Assembly (NCBI RefSeq): GCF_009017415.1
Contig: NC_092406.1
Location: 1 to 64,000 of the forward strand
DNA length: 64,000 nucleotides
From: Aspergillus flavus
Lineage: Eukaryota; Ascomycota; Eurotiomycetes; Eurotiales; Aspergillaceae
Direction: 5' to 3'
The position numbers and the translations under genes are program-made. Shown piece by piece: positions 1-9,489 of this stretch. The notes beneath the pieces were generated by a model, which did no database searches, was not told the origin of the DNA, and worked only from the letters and a program-made list of their open reading frames with translations. The stretch's first letter is position 1, and each line of letters starts with the position of its first letter.

Positions 1-124
1 CCTAATGTTGACCCTAATGTTGACCCTAATGTTGACCCTAATGTTGACCCTAATGTTGACCCTAATGTTGACCCTAATGTTGACCCTAATGTTGACCCTA
101 ATGTTGACCCTAATGTTGACCCTA
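1..124. repeat. Telomere, 12-bp repeat array
   Basis: Ten perfect tandem copies of the unit CCTAATGTTGAC followed by CCTA, then the sequence changes abruptly to AT-rich DNA. Read on the other strand the unit is TTAGGGTCAACA, the dodecamer telomere repeat known from Aspergillus oryzae rather than the plain TTAGGG of most filamentous fungi. The C-rich strand reads 5'->3' away from the end, as expected for a left chromosome end. Confidence 0.96.
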
Positions 125-1410
125 GATCTATTATTTAAAGATATTATTTTTAATTAAATATTTAATTAAAATAATACGCGCTTAGAATTAAAAAAAAATA
201 AAACTAATAGTTAAAAAATTATTATAGATATTATTAGTAATATATATCTAAACTTTTATTTAAAAAAAAATTTTAAAAAAATTAAGTTTATTAATATAGT
301 TAAAGTCTAATTTTATTTTATTTTTAATTAGCTATCTATACGCGCGTTTTAAAAAATTAAAATGATTTATATTAAATAATTAAAGTAAATAAAATAAATA
401 TATAGATATATAAAGTAGTATAATATTATTTTAATTATATATATTATTAAATTAAAATATTAAATAATTATTATAACTATTAAATATTAAAAGCTAATAT
501 TAATTAACTATATAGCTAATAATAAAAAATATAGATAGCTACTATAGTTAATATAGATCTATTTTATTAATAATCTAATTATTTATATTTATTTTTATAT
601 ACTAGTTTAATAATAAATCTATTTTATATTAGTTTTTAATATAGACTTTATTTTTAAAAATAAAATAAAATAAAAAAGATTCTCTAGAGCTAATATATTT
701 AATAGAAATAATTTATTTTTAATTTTTTAATTATAGAAAAAAAAATCTATTAACTAATTTAATTTAAGTAATTATTTTAATAATAGATATTAAATCTATT
801 ATAAAGCTAGTTTTATTAAAATTATAGATATTATTTAATTAAATACTATATTATATTATAGTAATTTATATACGCTTAAACTATTTATATAAAAATTTAG
901 AATTTTTATATTTAATATATTAATAGTTATAGTAGTGTAAAAGTTAAATTTTTAATTTTTTATAATATTTAATAAAAATATATACTTAATTTTTATTAAT
1001 AATAATAAATATATTAATAAAATTATACTTTAAAAATAAGATATTAACTATTTTTTATATATAAATAGATTAAGAAAATATTTTATATTAATCTAGTAAT
1101 AGAATCTAGTATATTAGTAAATTCTTCTTATTTTAAATTAATTTATAGCTATTAATATATATTTTAGCTTAAAAAGTATAGCTATTTAGATATTTTCGAA
1201 AAATAGTATATAGAATATTATAGATATATATTACTTTAGCTGTAGTATAAATTTCTTATTTTTTAGTAGCTAAAATTACTAGTAAAATTCTATCTTTTTA
1301 TTTAATAGAATCTTTTAATTTTCTAGCTACTTTTAGTAATATAGTTAATAGTTGAAATATATAGATTCTTTAAATATGGTTAAAATTAATTAATATAGCT
1401 GCTCACCTGG
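125..1410. other. Telomere-adjacent AT-only DNA
   Basis: About 1.3 kb made almost entirely of A and T, without any usable reading frame. The composition matches the two large islands further right and suggests a repeat destroyed by RIP-like C-to-T mutation. In other fungi the sequence just inside the telomere is often a telomere-linked helicase gene, but nothing here can be recognised as one. The right edge is sharp, near the first GC-bearing stretch at about 1401. Confidence 0.8.
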
Positions 1411-3309
1411 GATGGCCGCTCGCCCGTGGATTATATTAGCCTTTCAAGCGCAGACCTAGGCCTTTTTGTGGCCCAGTATATTTCTTATCCAGGTAAATCT
1501 GATATCACGGTTCCATCTATCGTGGCCTATTCTAAAACGCTTATAGTAGTCAATGCCAATAACCTCCATGATGGAACTAGTTCTGAATTGCTTCAGTGGA
1601 CGACTGTATATAAGGCAAGTTTCATTTTTCTTGAGAGCATTGGGCGCCATGCTACGTTGACATTGGGATTGTCTTCAACCCTAAGTGAATGCCTTGTTGG
1701 GTGATACTGCAGAGGCAGAATTAGTCCTTCATTGTGAAGAACCTTTCCTGGCGAGGCACTCGAATTGCGGATATGATGTTCGCATATTTTTTACATAGTC
1801 ATATAGAAATTATACAGTACTTCAAGCGAAAGTCCTCGAGAAAATGTAGAACAATAACAGAGGTGTTGCGGAATGGTAAGAAGGCTTGATTGAAGAAAAT
1901 CGATATACCATCGTCTTACTGCTCAAATACGAATTGAACATATGACGTTCTAAGGCTCTAACTGGAATTGACATATAAGAAGAGCAAAACGATCGCTGAA
2001 TAATGAGGATATAAAGTGAGGGATTGATGCACGGCAAAGTCTATCAAAAAAGGCCCTCACATCGTATAGACTTCTGTTTCCAATTTGCTCCTGTAGTAGT
2101 ACCTTTTCATGATGCTTAAAATTGTGTTTCCATAAGTTCCGAGATATAGCCTGAGAGATATAACTGGTGCAGGAGAAGCTCAACGTCCCGGATCATTTGT
2201 TGATTATTGACATGCTCAACGCTTTCCATAGATAGGGCAGATCTAAATCCGTTCTTGATAGTATCATCGGCCAATTCAATTTCCCATGTAAAGATTGCCC
2301 AGCGAATTGCGTGTAGAATTGTCATTGTCGACATTGGATCACGGCCACGGTTATGTTCATCAGGAGTCTCAAGACGGCGCGATGAACCACGACAAGCGGC
2401 TGCCCGGCGCTATCTGCGAGCAAGCATGTCAGAGTGCTGAACGTGATAGAGACATCCACCGAAAAGGACTATCGGGTTCCGGCGGATCCACCCCCAAAAG
2501 AGACGCACTGCAAGTTCCGAGGTCATAAACCAACGGTCAACCCTTGTTGCCCACCCTAGGACACATCTTTCGCTAAGAGCAACAAATTGCGGCCATGCTC
2601 CGCCCTGCCGAAAGTATCACCGGGTCAGATATCCTTGGGGACAATCATGTTATTCACACGGTCAAGGCGAAGGGGCCCGGTGGTCAGAAAGTGGGGATCT
2701 GATGAGGACAAGGCTATTCTTCCTTGTATTACCAAGCTGAGGCGGGGGAATACCCCTTGAAAAGTTATTCGACGGATATGGCTCAAGAAGTTCGGCATTC
2801 CAAGAACGATGAATGCGCTGCGCGGGCAATGGTATCGCGCTCAATGGGGCTGGGTCCCGCAGGTTGGGAGCGAGAAAACGCCGCCGGCAGACGTCAAGAC
2901 AACGGCAGAAACAGAGTCCTCGGATGAACTCCCTCAAGCAACGTCCCGCAGCCCGGAGCAGCCCTCGCGGGAGAAGGTCACATTCCAGCCATAAAAACCC
3001 AGCCTAACGTGTTTTACGCGGAAGACCGCAGCGACAGGTGACCTGTTGCGGCCAAACTATACACAACATCACTCATGATTGCGTGAGGTCACCAGTAAAG
3101 GTAATATACGATTGTTTTCTCTAAATTTCCTTTCTCAGATTATTTTTCTAAGCTGCACTCAGTTAGCTTTTAACAAAAACGCTCTTATTTTCTGGTTCTG
3201 GATACTTTTATGCGCCGTCTAGTATATCACTGACAGGCGTTTACAAAATGATACAAAACCGTACGAACCTTTTACGGCCCGAGTCCACCCGCCAAAAGCA
3301 CAGCTGTAC
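1411..3309. other. Gene-poor subtelomeric stretch
   Basis: Composition is normal but no convincing gene is present. Open frames are all below 95 codons, overlap on both strands and have no intron-joined continuation that I could build. One frame (2116-2334, minus) resembles the tail of a transposase and is listed separately. The frames around 2660-3000 on both strands are arginine- and proline-rich, as expected by chance in GC-rich DNA. Confidence 0.5.
2116..2334 (-). pseudogene. Possible pogo/Fot1-like transposase tail (relic)
   Basis: A 72-codon minus-strand frame reads like the end of a DDE_1 (pogo/Fot1) transposase: a segment with HAIRWAIFTWE followed by DDTIKNGFRSAL resembles the 'A..W...AW..V...TI.NCFR.A' pattern found near the end of these proteins. 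No catalytic aspartates are present and the frame closes on both sides, so at most a fragment survives. The identification rests on a short pattern; it could also be chance. Confidence 0.35.
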
Positions 3310-3894
3310 CTATCCATCCTTAGCATTTACAGCAGTATAATGAACCGAAACCATCCCCTCCTCAATAGCATCCACCCCCACAAGCGTGAACCTAACATCC
3401 CCCTCCAACCCTCCAAACAAGCGAATGCCATCGCCCAAAAGCACAGGCGCAGTCGTCACAACCATCTCATCAACCCAACCTCTTCTCAAAAACTCAGTCA
3501 CAACCTCCCCCCCATCAACATACACACAACCTAACCTTTCCCTCTCAAACACATCTTTTGCCTCATCCAACGACCTTATAACCTCCACTTCAATGCCTTT
3601 AGCCACGTAAACTCCCGGTGCCATACTCCTACTAAGAACAAAAGTTCGTTTCTTGGCATATGGCCACTCGGGCAGAGAAATGCAAAAGTCGTAAGTTCTG
3701 CGACCCATTATCATGCAGTCTACGCGAGAAACGTGTTGCTCAACTGTGTCCACTCTTCTGGGTGATGTAGGAGGAAGGTGATGGGTGTTTTTGGGTGGTG
3801 ATGTGAGCCATGTGACGTCGTGGTTTTCGCGCGCAATGTAGCCGTCTAGGCTTGTAGCTATGAAGACACGTGTTTTGAATGCCCTGAGGGGCAT
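3310..3894 (-). CDS. RibD C-terminal/dihydrofolate reductase-like oxidoreductase
   Basis: A single-exon protein of 194 residues. The N-terminus (TRVFIATSLDGYIARENHDV) is the signature start of the RibD C-terminal/DHFR-like fold, which binds NADPH. MIGRRTYDF near residue 65 and the later YVDGGEVVTEFLRRGWVDEM block (helix plus NADPH-binding loop), then VLLGDGIRLF, follow the family order. Family members reduce pterin- or pyrimidine-like substrates, but most fungal copies have no known substrate; riboflavin-pathway RIB7 is the nearest named relative and this copy is shorter and more like stand-alone 'dihydrofolate reductase family' proteins. No targeting signal is visible, so the cytosol is likely. 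It stands alone between eroded regions, with no sign of disruption. Confidence 0.85.
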   Translation of the reverse strand: MPLRAFKTRVFIATSLDGYIARENHDVTWLTSPPKNTHHLPPTSPRRVDTVEQHVSRVDCMIMGRRTYDFCISLPEWPYAKKRTFVLSRSMAPGVYVAKGIEVEVIRSLDEAKDVFERERLGCVYVDGGEVVTEFLRRGWVDEMVVTTAPVLLGDGIRLFGGLEGDVRFTLVGVDAIEEGMVSVHYTAVNAKDG

Positions 3895-4692
3895 TTTGGG
3901 GGAGGCTGTGGTTGAGTTGAGTAGATGGGACTATATTCAGTGAGGTACTTGGGGTTATGGTATGGATGTTGTATGATATTTGGGATGGTCAAATAGACAG
4001 CGGGGATGGTCATCGAAGTTGTTTCACTTTACTATGTGGATTCAATTACTAGGAACGGCTGGCGGTGGCGAGCGGCAGACGAACGGGGCAGCCACCATGG
4101 AAAACACTGGGTCAGCTCTAGCCACCAGGGAGAGATTTCTAATAGCATCGCGCGGCTCGCGCTGCTCCAAGACCTGCTGGCTCTCTTTCTAGTCCGCGGT
4201 CAGGTCGCAGTCCAGCTTCAAGTTGATATGAACCTGGATTAATTCAACCCAATCTATTCCAAGGGGGTCTACCCGAAGTACTGGTAACTATATCTGAATG
4301 TGGCTCCTAGACTGAAATTCTGGGATTTTCTTATTTGGAACTGCTATAGTACTAGAAAATCTTTATTTCTGGGAATATATAACCTGGAAAATACTAACTC
4401 TAAGGTGTCTCTGTCTTGGGATATCTATAGTACTAGGACTATTCGATTTCTAGAAATCTATAACTTTTAGTTATCTGCTATCTAAGAATATTGTTACAGA
4501 CCCTTGTCTAGCGTACCTTATCGAAGGCGGACAGGCGAGTCAGAGTATCATAGGATGACGATAGCCGGGTGTGGGACGGCTAACACCTAAAGGATTACTC
4601 TTTAACGTAACCGGTAAGCGACCCGCACTCCAACCGCGTTTTCAACGCGCCCCAATTTCTTAGGTGATTTAAACATCAGCCATACCATCAAA
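3895..4692. other. Intergenic, partly AT-rich
   Basis: Upstream of the reductase gene. 4270-4500 contains several related short phrases around TCTGGGAT/TAGTACTAG (a decayed low-order repeat). No gene is visible. The stretch around 4590-4680 is GC-richer and immediately precedes a transposase fragment, so it may include that element's end. Confidence 0.45.
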
Positions 4693-4693
4693 A

Positions 4694-4828
4694 ATGCCTA
4701 AATCCCCAAAACCACGCGTTGTGCAGGAAGGCAGGATCCTACCGGCTATATCAGCTTTAAAAAATAATGAAATTCATGGTGTAAAGAAGGCAGTTCAGAC
4801 ATTTAATATACCTTTTTCTCCCAGTCCT
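4694..4828 (+). pseudogene. Pogo-like transposase N-terminus (HTH_psq relic)
   Basis: An ATG opens a frame whose early residues (RILPAISALKNNEIHGVKKA) match the helix-turn-helix DNA-binding start of pogo/Fot1-type fungal transposases, where the usual order is 'R...A..A...G...S.R.AA..Y.VP.STL..R'. After about 45 codons the frame is lost and the sequence passes into an unrelated retroelement fragment on the other strand. Only the first helices of a roughly 500-residue protein remain, so this is a truncated copy. Confidence 0.6.
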
Positions 4829-4829
4829 G

Positions 4830-5115
4830 TTCCCATCCTTTGTGGATTTTATTGCGGATAGACCCCCTTTTCCGTGAAATAAGGTGTTGAAAGGGGTGCT
4901 CTTTCTCTGGGCCAACTGCTTCTCTGGCCATTCGATAGGCTGCCTAGTTGCCTGGGTCGCCGCAGTGCCCTGGGGCCCATTGTAGGCAGAGTGGTATCCC
5001 CCACACTTTTAACTCTTGGGCTGATTGCCGAATAGCTTGGGTAATCCTCTGGCCTGACTTGTTCCATGTATTTGATAAGGCCTGTAGTGCTGAGATGCTA
5101 TCAGCATCGGGCATA
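4830..5115 (-). pseudogene. Non-LTR retrotransposon RNase H relic
   Basis: Minus-strand translation contains DADSISALQALSNTWNKSGQ, then RITQAIRQSAQELKVWGIPL, CLQWAPGHCGDPGN, a stop codon at about 4944-4946, and then AAYRMAREAVGPEKEHPFQH. This is the RNase H domain found at the end of Tad1/I-like fungal LINE polyproteins: the 'D..SA..AL' helix and the 'W.PGH....GNE.AD..A' motif (here broken by the stop just after GN, with the following E.AD changed). The domain is internally open apart from that stop, so decay is moderate. It lies directly against a pogo fragment and a kinase fragment. Confidence 0.8.
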
Positions 5116-5184
5116 TCGATAGGTTTCAGGAAATGTTTTGTCGTGCCATCAACAAGACGTTCAACGCATGTGGGCTTTGGGTTA

Positions 5185-5475
5185 GGAATCCGGAGAAGAT
5201 TTCCTAGAACACATCCGGGAATAGTTCTTTTCTCTGGGGAGGCATCATCAAATGGAACGTGGCCAGCTGAAGATGACTACCTAGCAAGGATTATTGAAGT
5301 CCTTGGCCAATTTCCGCTCCATTCCATAGAAAAAGGGAACCGCGCAACACACTTGTTTGATAAGCACGGTAGGCTCTCATGGCCTCGGTTGATATTCGAT
5401 AATCCTTCTATCCTTGCACAAGCTCCATATGCGATGTATGAGTCAAATCGCACTGTGATGCAATGATTTACCAAA
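5185..5475 (+). pseudogene. SRPK-type protein kinase fragment
   Basis: The plus frame ending at 5466 has DDYLARIIEVLGQFPLHSIE, then KGNRATHLFDKHGRLSWPRL. This is the C-lobe block typical of fungal SR-protein-kinase-like genes ('HLA.MI.LLG..P...L..G......FD..G.L'). The catalytic loop and ATP-binding lobe are missing upstream, where the frame runs into the retroelement junction near 5115. Such kinase genes are often expanded in subtelomeres; this one is a remnant only. Confidence 0.6.
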
Positions 5476-7085
5476 CAAGATATTCTTACAAGGCACACTA
5501 GACTCATCCCGACTGGTAAGTATAGTTGTTATCTGCTTCTGGACTAGCCGATATTGTATGGCTTTTTGATGTGTCTTCTCTAATTTCAGCTTAGGAGGAA
5601 ATAACCCGATTGATTCTAACTAGCAAAAGCTCTAAGCGTAACTGGTGTGCTTGCTTCGAGAGCACTATCCTAATATTTACTAGTCCCTGGATGGTTTGAT
5701 CTACAAAAGGATTTGATACTATAGGGTGTATTTGGGTTATTTATAGTATATCCAGGCGGAAAATGACTAGTGGGCAGTACTTTATAATATTTCTAAGACT
5801 AAGAAGCTGATGTATCTTAAGGCTTTTCTCAACTATAAAAGATTCCTCTAAACATCTGTTTCTACTTCTTTCTACCCCAGATCTTTAGAAAGACATGTAT
5901 ATTAGTTTACTTTATATATTAGTTTATATGCGGTGTGACGAAGTAGAGATTAGGTCTAGGTTTAGTAAAGATGCTATTAGTTTTGCTTAATAGAGATTAT
6001 TGATATGATAGCGGTAGCCTATTCTCTGCGCACTTGTAACTATTCTATAGATATATTTTAATATAATAGATAGTAATACTGACTTGTTATCTTATATCGA
6101 CGCTTATAGTATTGAGCTTTTATAATCTTAGATTTCTAAAGTCTATAAAAAAGACATAGGATATCTAGAGAAAAAGATAAAAAAGGGAGAGCTATTTCTA
6201 TTTATATATAATTAAAGTATACGCGATATTATATAGAGTTGACTATAGTTTATAGATATCTCTATTCTAACGCTTATAATTTTCTTCCGTGATTGCCACT
6301 ATCTGGATATCGCGAAAAAGATAATAGGTTGTCTATTCTAATAAAATAAAGATAATATTATTATTATTAACTATAGTATCAGCGGAGAGTATAGGATTAG
6401 TAATAGTAAGTTGATTGAGCACCGGAATCGAAGAATCCTGGCTGGTCTGCGAGATCTCTGGCGCTTCAGTCTTCAGTGGGGGTGGGACTGTGGATAGCTA
6501 TAAGCGGCGCGTTCATAGAGGAATATTCCGCGTGTTTTTTCTGGGGATAGAGCGCTCGTGCCGTATTCCGCGCAGCGCGCTCTTGAAAACAAAACAGAAT
6601 ATTTCAAGATGGTCGGCTGTTGAGAGTCTGGACCTGCTTTAGAACCCTAACGACAAGTAGCATTAAACTAGACATGTACTGCAGGCCGTAGCAATCCGTT
6701 CTCCCTTCGGGAAGAAGGGGTGGAAATTCAAGATAGGCGATCACTCCAGCCATTCCAAAAAAGGAGCCCGAAGCGCGAACACCTACGACACAATACACAA
6801 GACAGAGTGTACAGAATGTTTAGGGGAATAGACTGTAGCGTGCTAAATGAGTGACATTACAATTTATGCTCCGTAATACAATAAGATTTTAAATTTATAG
6901 CCTATTTCAGCTCTCTCTTTTGTTTTATTTTTGCTTTCTATTCATATTCAAGCCAGGTGATGACCATTATTTCTTTGTGTACAAAAGAAAGTTTCAGCAA
7001 GCTAAACGTTGGCAACGATTAGCAGCTTAATGTAAGGGAGAAAACTCAATTGACAATAAGCGGTGGAGTTGAAAGCAGTTAGGGG
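5476..7085. other. Intergenic, increasingly AT-rich
   Basis: 5550-6400 is AT-rich with many TATAGTACTAG/TAGATAT-like phrases and no gene. 6400-6830 returns to normal composition and carries short overlapping frames on both strands (75 and 64 codons) that I cannot match to any family and consider chance. No tRNA-like folding or promoter signal was seen. Confidence 0.45.
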
Positions 7086-7992
7086 GTGATAGGGACGGAA
7101 GCGAACAACAAGGTTTCTGTTAATATTGCAATAGCCTGTATTTTTTTGATAGTTTTGAACTCAGTCGCAGCCGTTTTTCTGTGCTATTTTTCAGTTCTAT
7201 GTGCAGTATTTCTAGAGTGTTGTTTGGCTTCATTTCATGTTCTGGTTTCCCTATCGCTAATATTCGGCGCGGAATAGACTGGAGTGAAGAGTTCTTGTGC
7301 GGTTTCTGTTTTTGAACATCTCCTATATAATTCCTGTCAAATGCTAAGTTAAGGTCATAATTGGTTTCGTTGAAAACAGCAGGCTCGTGGTGCGAACTCC
7401 TTTTCATTTACTCCAGATATATTGGAGAGTTCTTATGGAATGGCTTGTCTGCAGGTATATATATTGGGTATCGCAAGGGATAATTACCCTGTACCGAAGT
7501 GCCGGATATGTTGTGTCTCCTGCAGGGCTGGGGAAGTGGAGCACCGAAAAGTTCGGAACCAAGTTGCTCAATGTACTTGTCATTTTTTATTCTATACTTC
7601 TAACTACTGTTTCTACAATTTTCTAGTTACAGGACGTTGTAAATAGCTCTCCCTTTCGTGACAGGGGAAGCATATTGGTATTCAGGGGATGATCCAAGAA
7701 TGTATTTTTTGTGTATCTTTTGTCATAGCAAAATTTGTATAGAAGTATGAATCTATAAAAGTGGGTATAATCTTCAGCTATTATAATCTTTATCAACAAT
7801 ACCGAGTTATTTCGATAACAGGACACCAGCGCCAATCTTGATTTTATCTCTTATCTACTGTCTATTTTATCTTGAGGCTATCTATTCCAACGTGACAATA
7901 CTGTCCTATATTTAGTGTATGTACTTCTGTATTATCAGGATCAGATTGTCTTTCTCTGTCACTGCAGCTATTAACAACTCGATTTTTTACAG
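7086..7992. other. T-rich stretch with short hydrophobic frames
   Basis: Several short plus-strand frames (7086-7277, 7387-7626, 7422-7646) encode strings of hydrophobic residues because the plus strand is T-rich. One of them contains KCRICCVSC and later HRKVRN, which is faintly like the CKIC...KKVRSC pattern of the gene that follows, but not enough to call a paralogue. No start, splice and stop combination gives a convincing gene. Confidence 0.3.
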
Positions 7993-8433
7993 TGTCAAAA
8001 TACAATTTATCTTTTTCAAAGCTCTGGCTATTTTGCTGCTTCTCTTTTTGTATTCTCTGCGGCTGCTTATTTCAGCTGTAAGACGGGAGCTACTTGGCCT
8101 GATCAGCGCGATTATCATAGTTTCTTTGAATACTCTGCTGGTGGAATTTCTGTCTGCAAAATTTGCGATTCCGGAACGGCATACAACTCTAGGTTTGGGA
8201 TCTGTGATTATGAGAAGAAGGTTCGGTCCTGCCACAATCATGGTCCTGCAGGCTATGATGAGTTGCGGGAGGGCCATGGTCAGGAAGGGAAGGGACACGG
8301 TAATGGCCAGTTCTGGAGGGGTTATGGTCAGGAAGGGAACAACCGCGGCAATGGCCAGTGGTCAGAGGGCCATGGCCAGGAAGGGAAGAACAACGGCAAT
8401 GGCCAGCAGGAGCACGGTGAAGGAAGTCATTAG
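7993..8433 (+). CDS. Small cysteine-containing protein with three 16-residue repeats (start not found)
   Basis: This frame is open for 147 codons from a plausible splice acceptor (TTTTTTACAG, ending at 7992) to TAG at 8431-8433, but contains no ATG, so an upstream exon is needed. It begins with a hydrophobic stretch (GYFAASLFVFSAAAYFSC), compatible with a signal peptide. A central part follows with SVCKICDSGTAYN, GICDYEKKVRSCHNHG and six cysteines in all. The end is three perfect-length 16-residue units with the pattern G(H/Y)GQEG(K/N)xxGNGQxxx, then GEGSH. The overlapping frame from 7919 has an ATG but only weak, hydrophobic and Met/Arg/Ala-rich content, as expected for the wrong frame through the repeat. 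Function unknown; glycine/glutamine/asparagine-rich tails occur in cell-wall and matrix proteins. Confidence 0.5.
   Translation, partial: CQNTIYLFQSSGYFAASLFVFSAAAYFSCKTGATWPDQRDYHSFFEYSAGGISVCKICDSGTAYNSRFGICDYEKKVRSCHNHGPAGYDELREGHGQEGKGHGNGQFWRGYGQEGNNRGNGQWSEGHGQEGKNNGNGQQEHGEGSH
8272..8415 (+). repeat. Three tandem 48-bp coding repeats
   Basis: Units at 8272-8319, 8320-8367 and 8368-8415. Each encodes 16 residues and they differ mainly at the charged and aromatic positions. All copies keep GGTCAGGAAGGGAA or GGCCAGGAAGGGAA and AATGGCCAG. Length conservation at a multiple of three indicates selection on the reading frame. Confidence 0.85.
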
Positions 8434-9480
8434 TTCGCTCCTAGGGCCTGTTGACTCACGCATAGTTTTCATGTTTTGGTATTATTTGTCTTTCATGTCG
8501 GTGTTGCATCAGTTAGTTATATTCGAATAAGAAATATAATAAGATGAAATCTTTCTTTCAAGTTCGATCCGAAGATCTTACTAGGTCCTAGTTTCTCAGA
8601 ACAAGATCCAATTTGAGAGTCTGGTCATCATATGGTACTGTTATATAAGAACCCTAAACTAGTGACTTGGCCAGTATCTAATCTCTTAAGACTATTGAGC
8701 GTATTTAGGAGCCGCCAAAATTCTAAATCTGCCCCGGTCTCCTAGTTTTCTTGGGAGTTGTATTGGTATTGCTAGGCTCATTTGAAGTTGATACAACTGG
8801 GTTTATGTTTTCCCAAATTATTAGATATACTTGGAACTGTTTATTGAATAAAGTCTACCGAGATCCTTATGCTAAGGAAGATAATAGCAATGTTACTTAT
8901 CAACTCTGTATAATCCCAAGTACAAAATAACAGCGTTACGTGTCTTGAGCTCGTGCCGCTGATTGCTGTCAAGACAATGGACATATTCAAAAGCGACATT
9001 ACTGAGATCTCGGTGAAGATTAGCAAATATATTCGGACACCCTTCGCTGTGCGAAATGGGCTACAAAGGAAAATTAGAAAGAAAAATCTCTCACATTCAG
9101 GATGGCATCTCTCTACTAGGTACGCCTTGTTATTTGGACCCCAGCACATGCGACCACGACTATCAATATAGCACAGGGGCTTCCCGAAAATGCCTTACTC
9201 CCTATACACGGTGAGGCCCTTTTCCAAATCCTGAAGAATTTCTCATGTACTGAGTATTGTAAACGTTGCTAATGTCAGTACGGACTCTAGGGATTATGTT
9301 ATTTCAAGAAGGTTTACGAGGTATGAATTGGCTTTCCCTGATCCTACAGTACATGAAGAGAATGCAAGCTTGTACCAGTGTACTGTTTAAAGAAATGAGC
9401 TAACTGTGTATAACTTAGGGTAGGATTTAGATCGTGACTCAATGTGGGGAAAGCTACTTATTTGTACTTTAGTGCACTGC
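8434..9480. other. Intergenic before the first AT island
   Basis: No firm gene. The minus-strand frame at 8841-9149 (102 codons) is hydrophobic and is listed separately as a weak candidate. The last 60 bases move gradually into the AT-only island and carry the first GATTAGATTAGG-type phrases of its inverted end. Confidence 0.4.
8841..9149 (-). pseudogene. Hydrophobic frame, possibly a fungal 7TM (rhodopsin-domain) relic
   Basis: A minus-strand frame of 102 codons with two or three membrane-like stretches. The part with VTLLFCTWDYTELISNIAII recalls the 'W...E..v.Ii...lP.lRp' end of the fungal seven-transmembrane 'rhodopsin' domain proteins, and SPFRTAKGVRIYLLIFTEIS recalls the loop and helix before it. 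Nothing upstream or downstream can be joined, so if the assignment is right it is a fragment. A chance frame in T-rich DNA is an equally good explanation. Confidence 0.22.
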
Positions 9481-9489
9481 CACTGCCTA

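Noticed and set aside
7422..7646. Decayed paralogue of the repeat protein (CRICC and KVR phrases)
   Set aside because: Similarity is limited to a few residues and alternative frames align equally well.
7993..8433. Repeat protein as a dikaritin-type RiPP precursor
   Set aside because: No Lys-Arg Kex2 sites between units and no UstY- or tyrosinase-like genes nearby.
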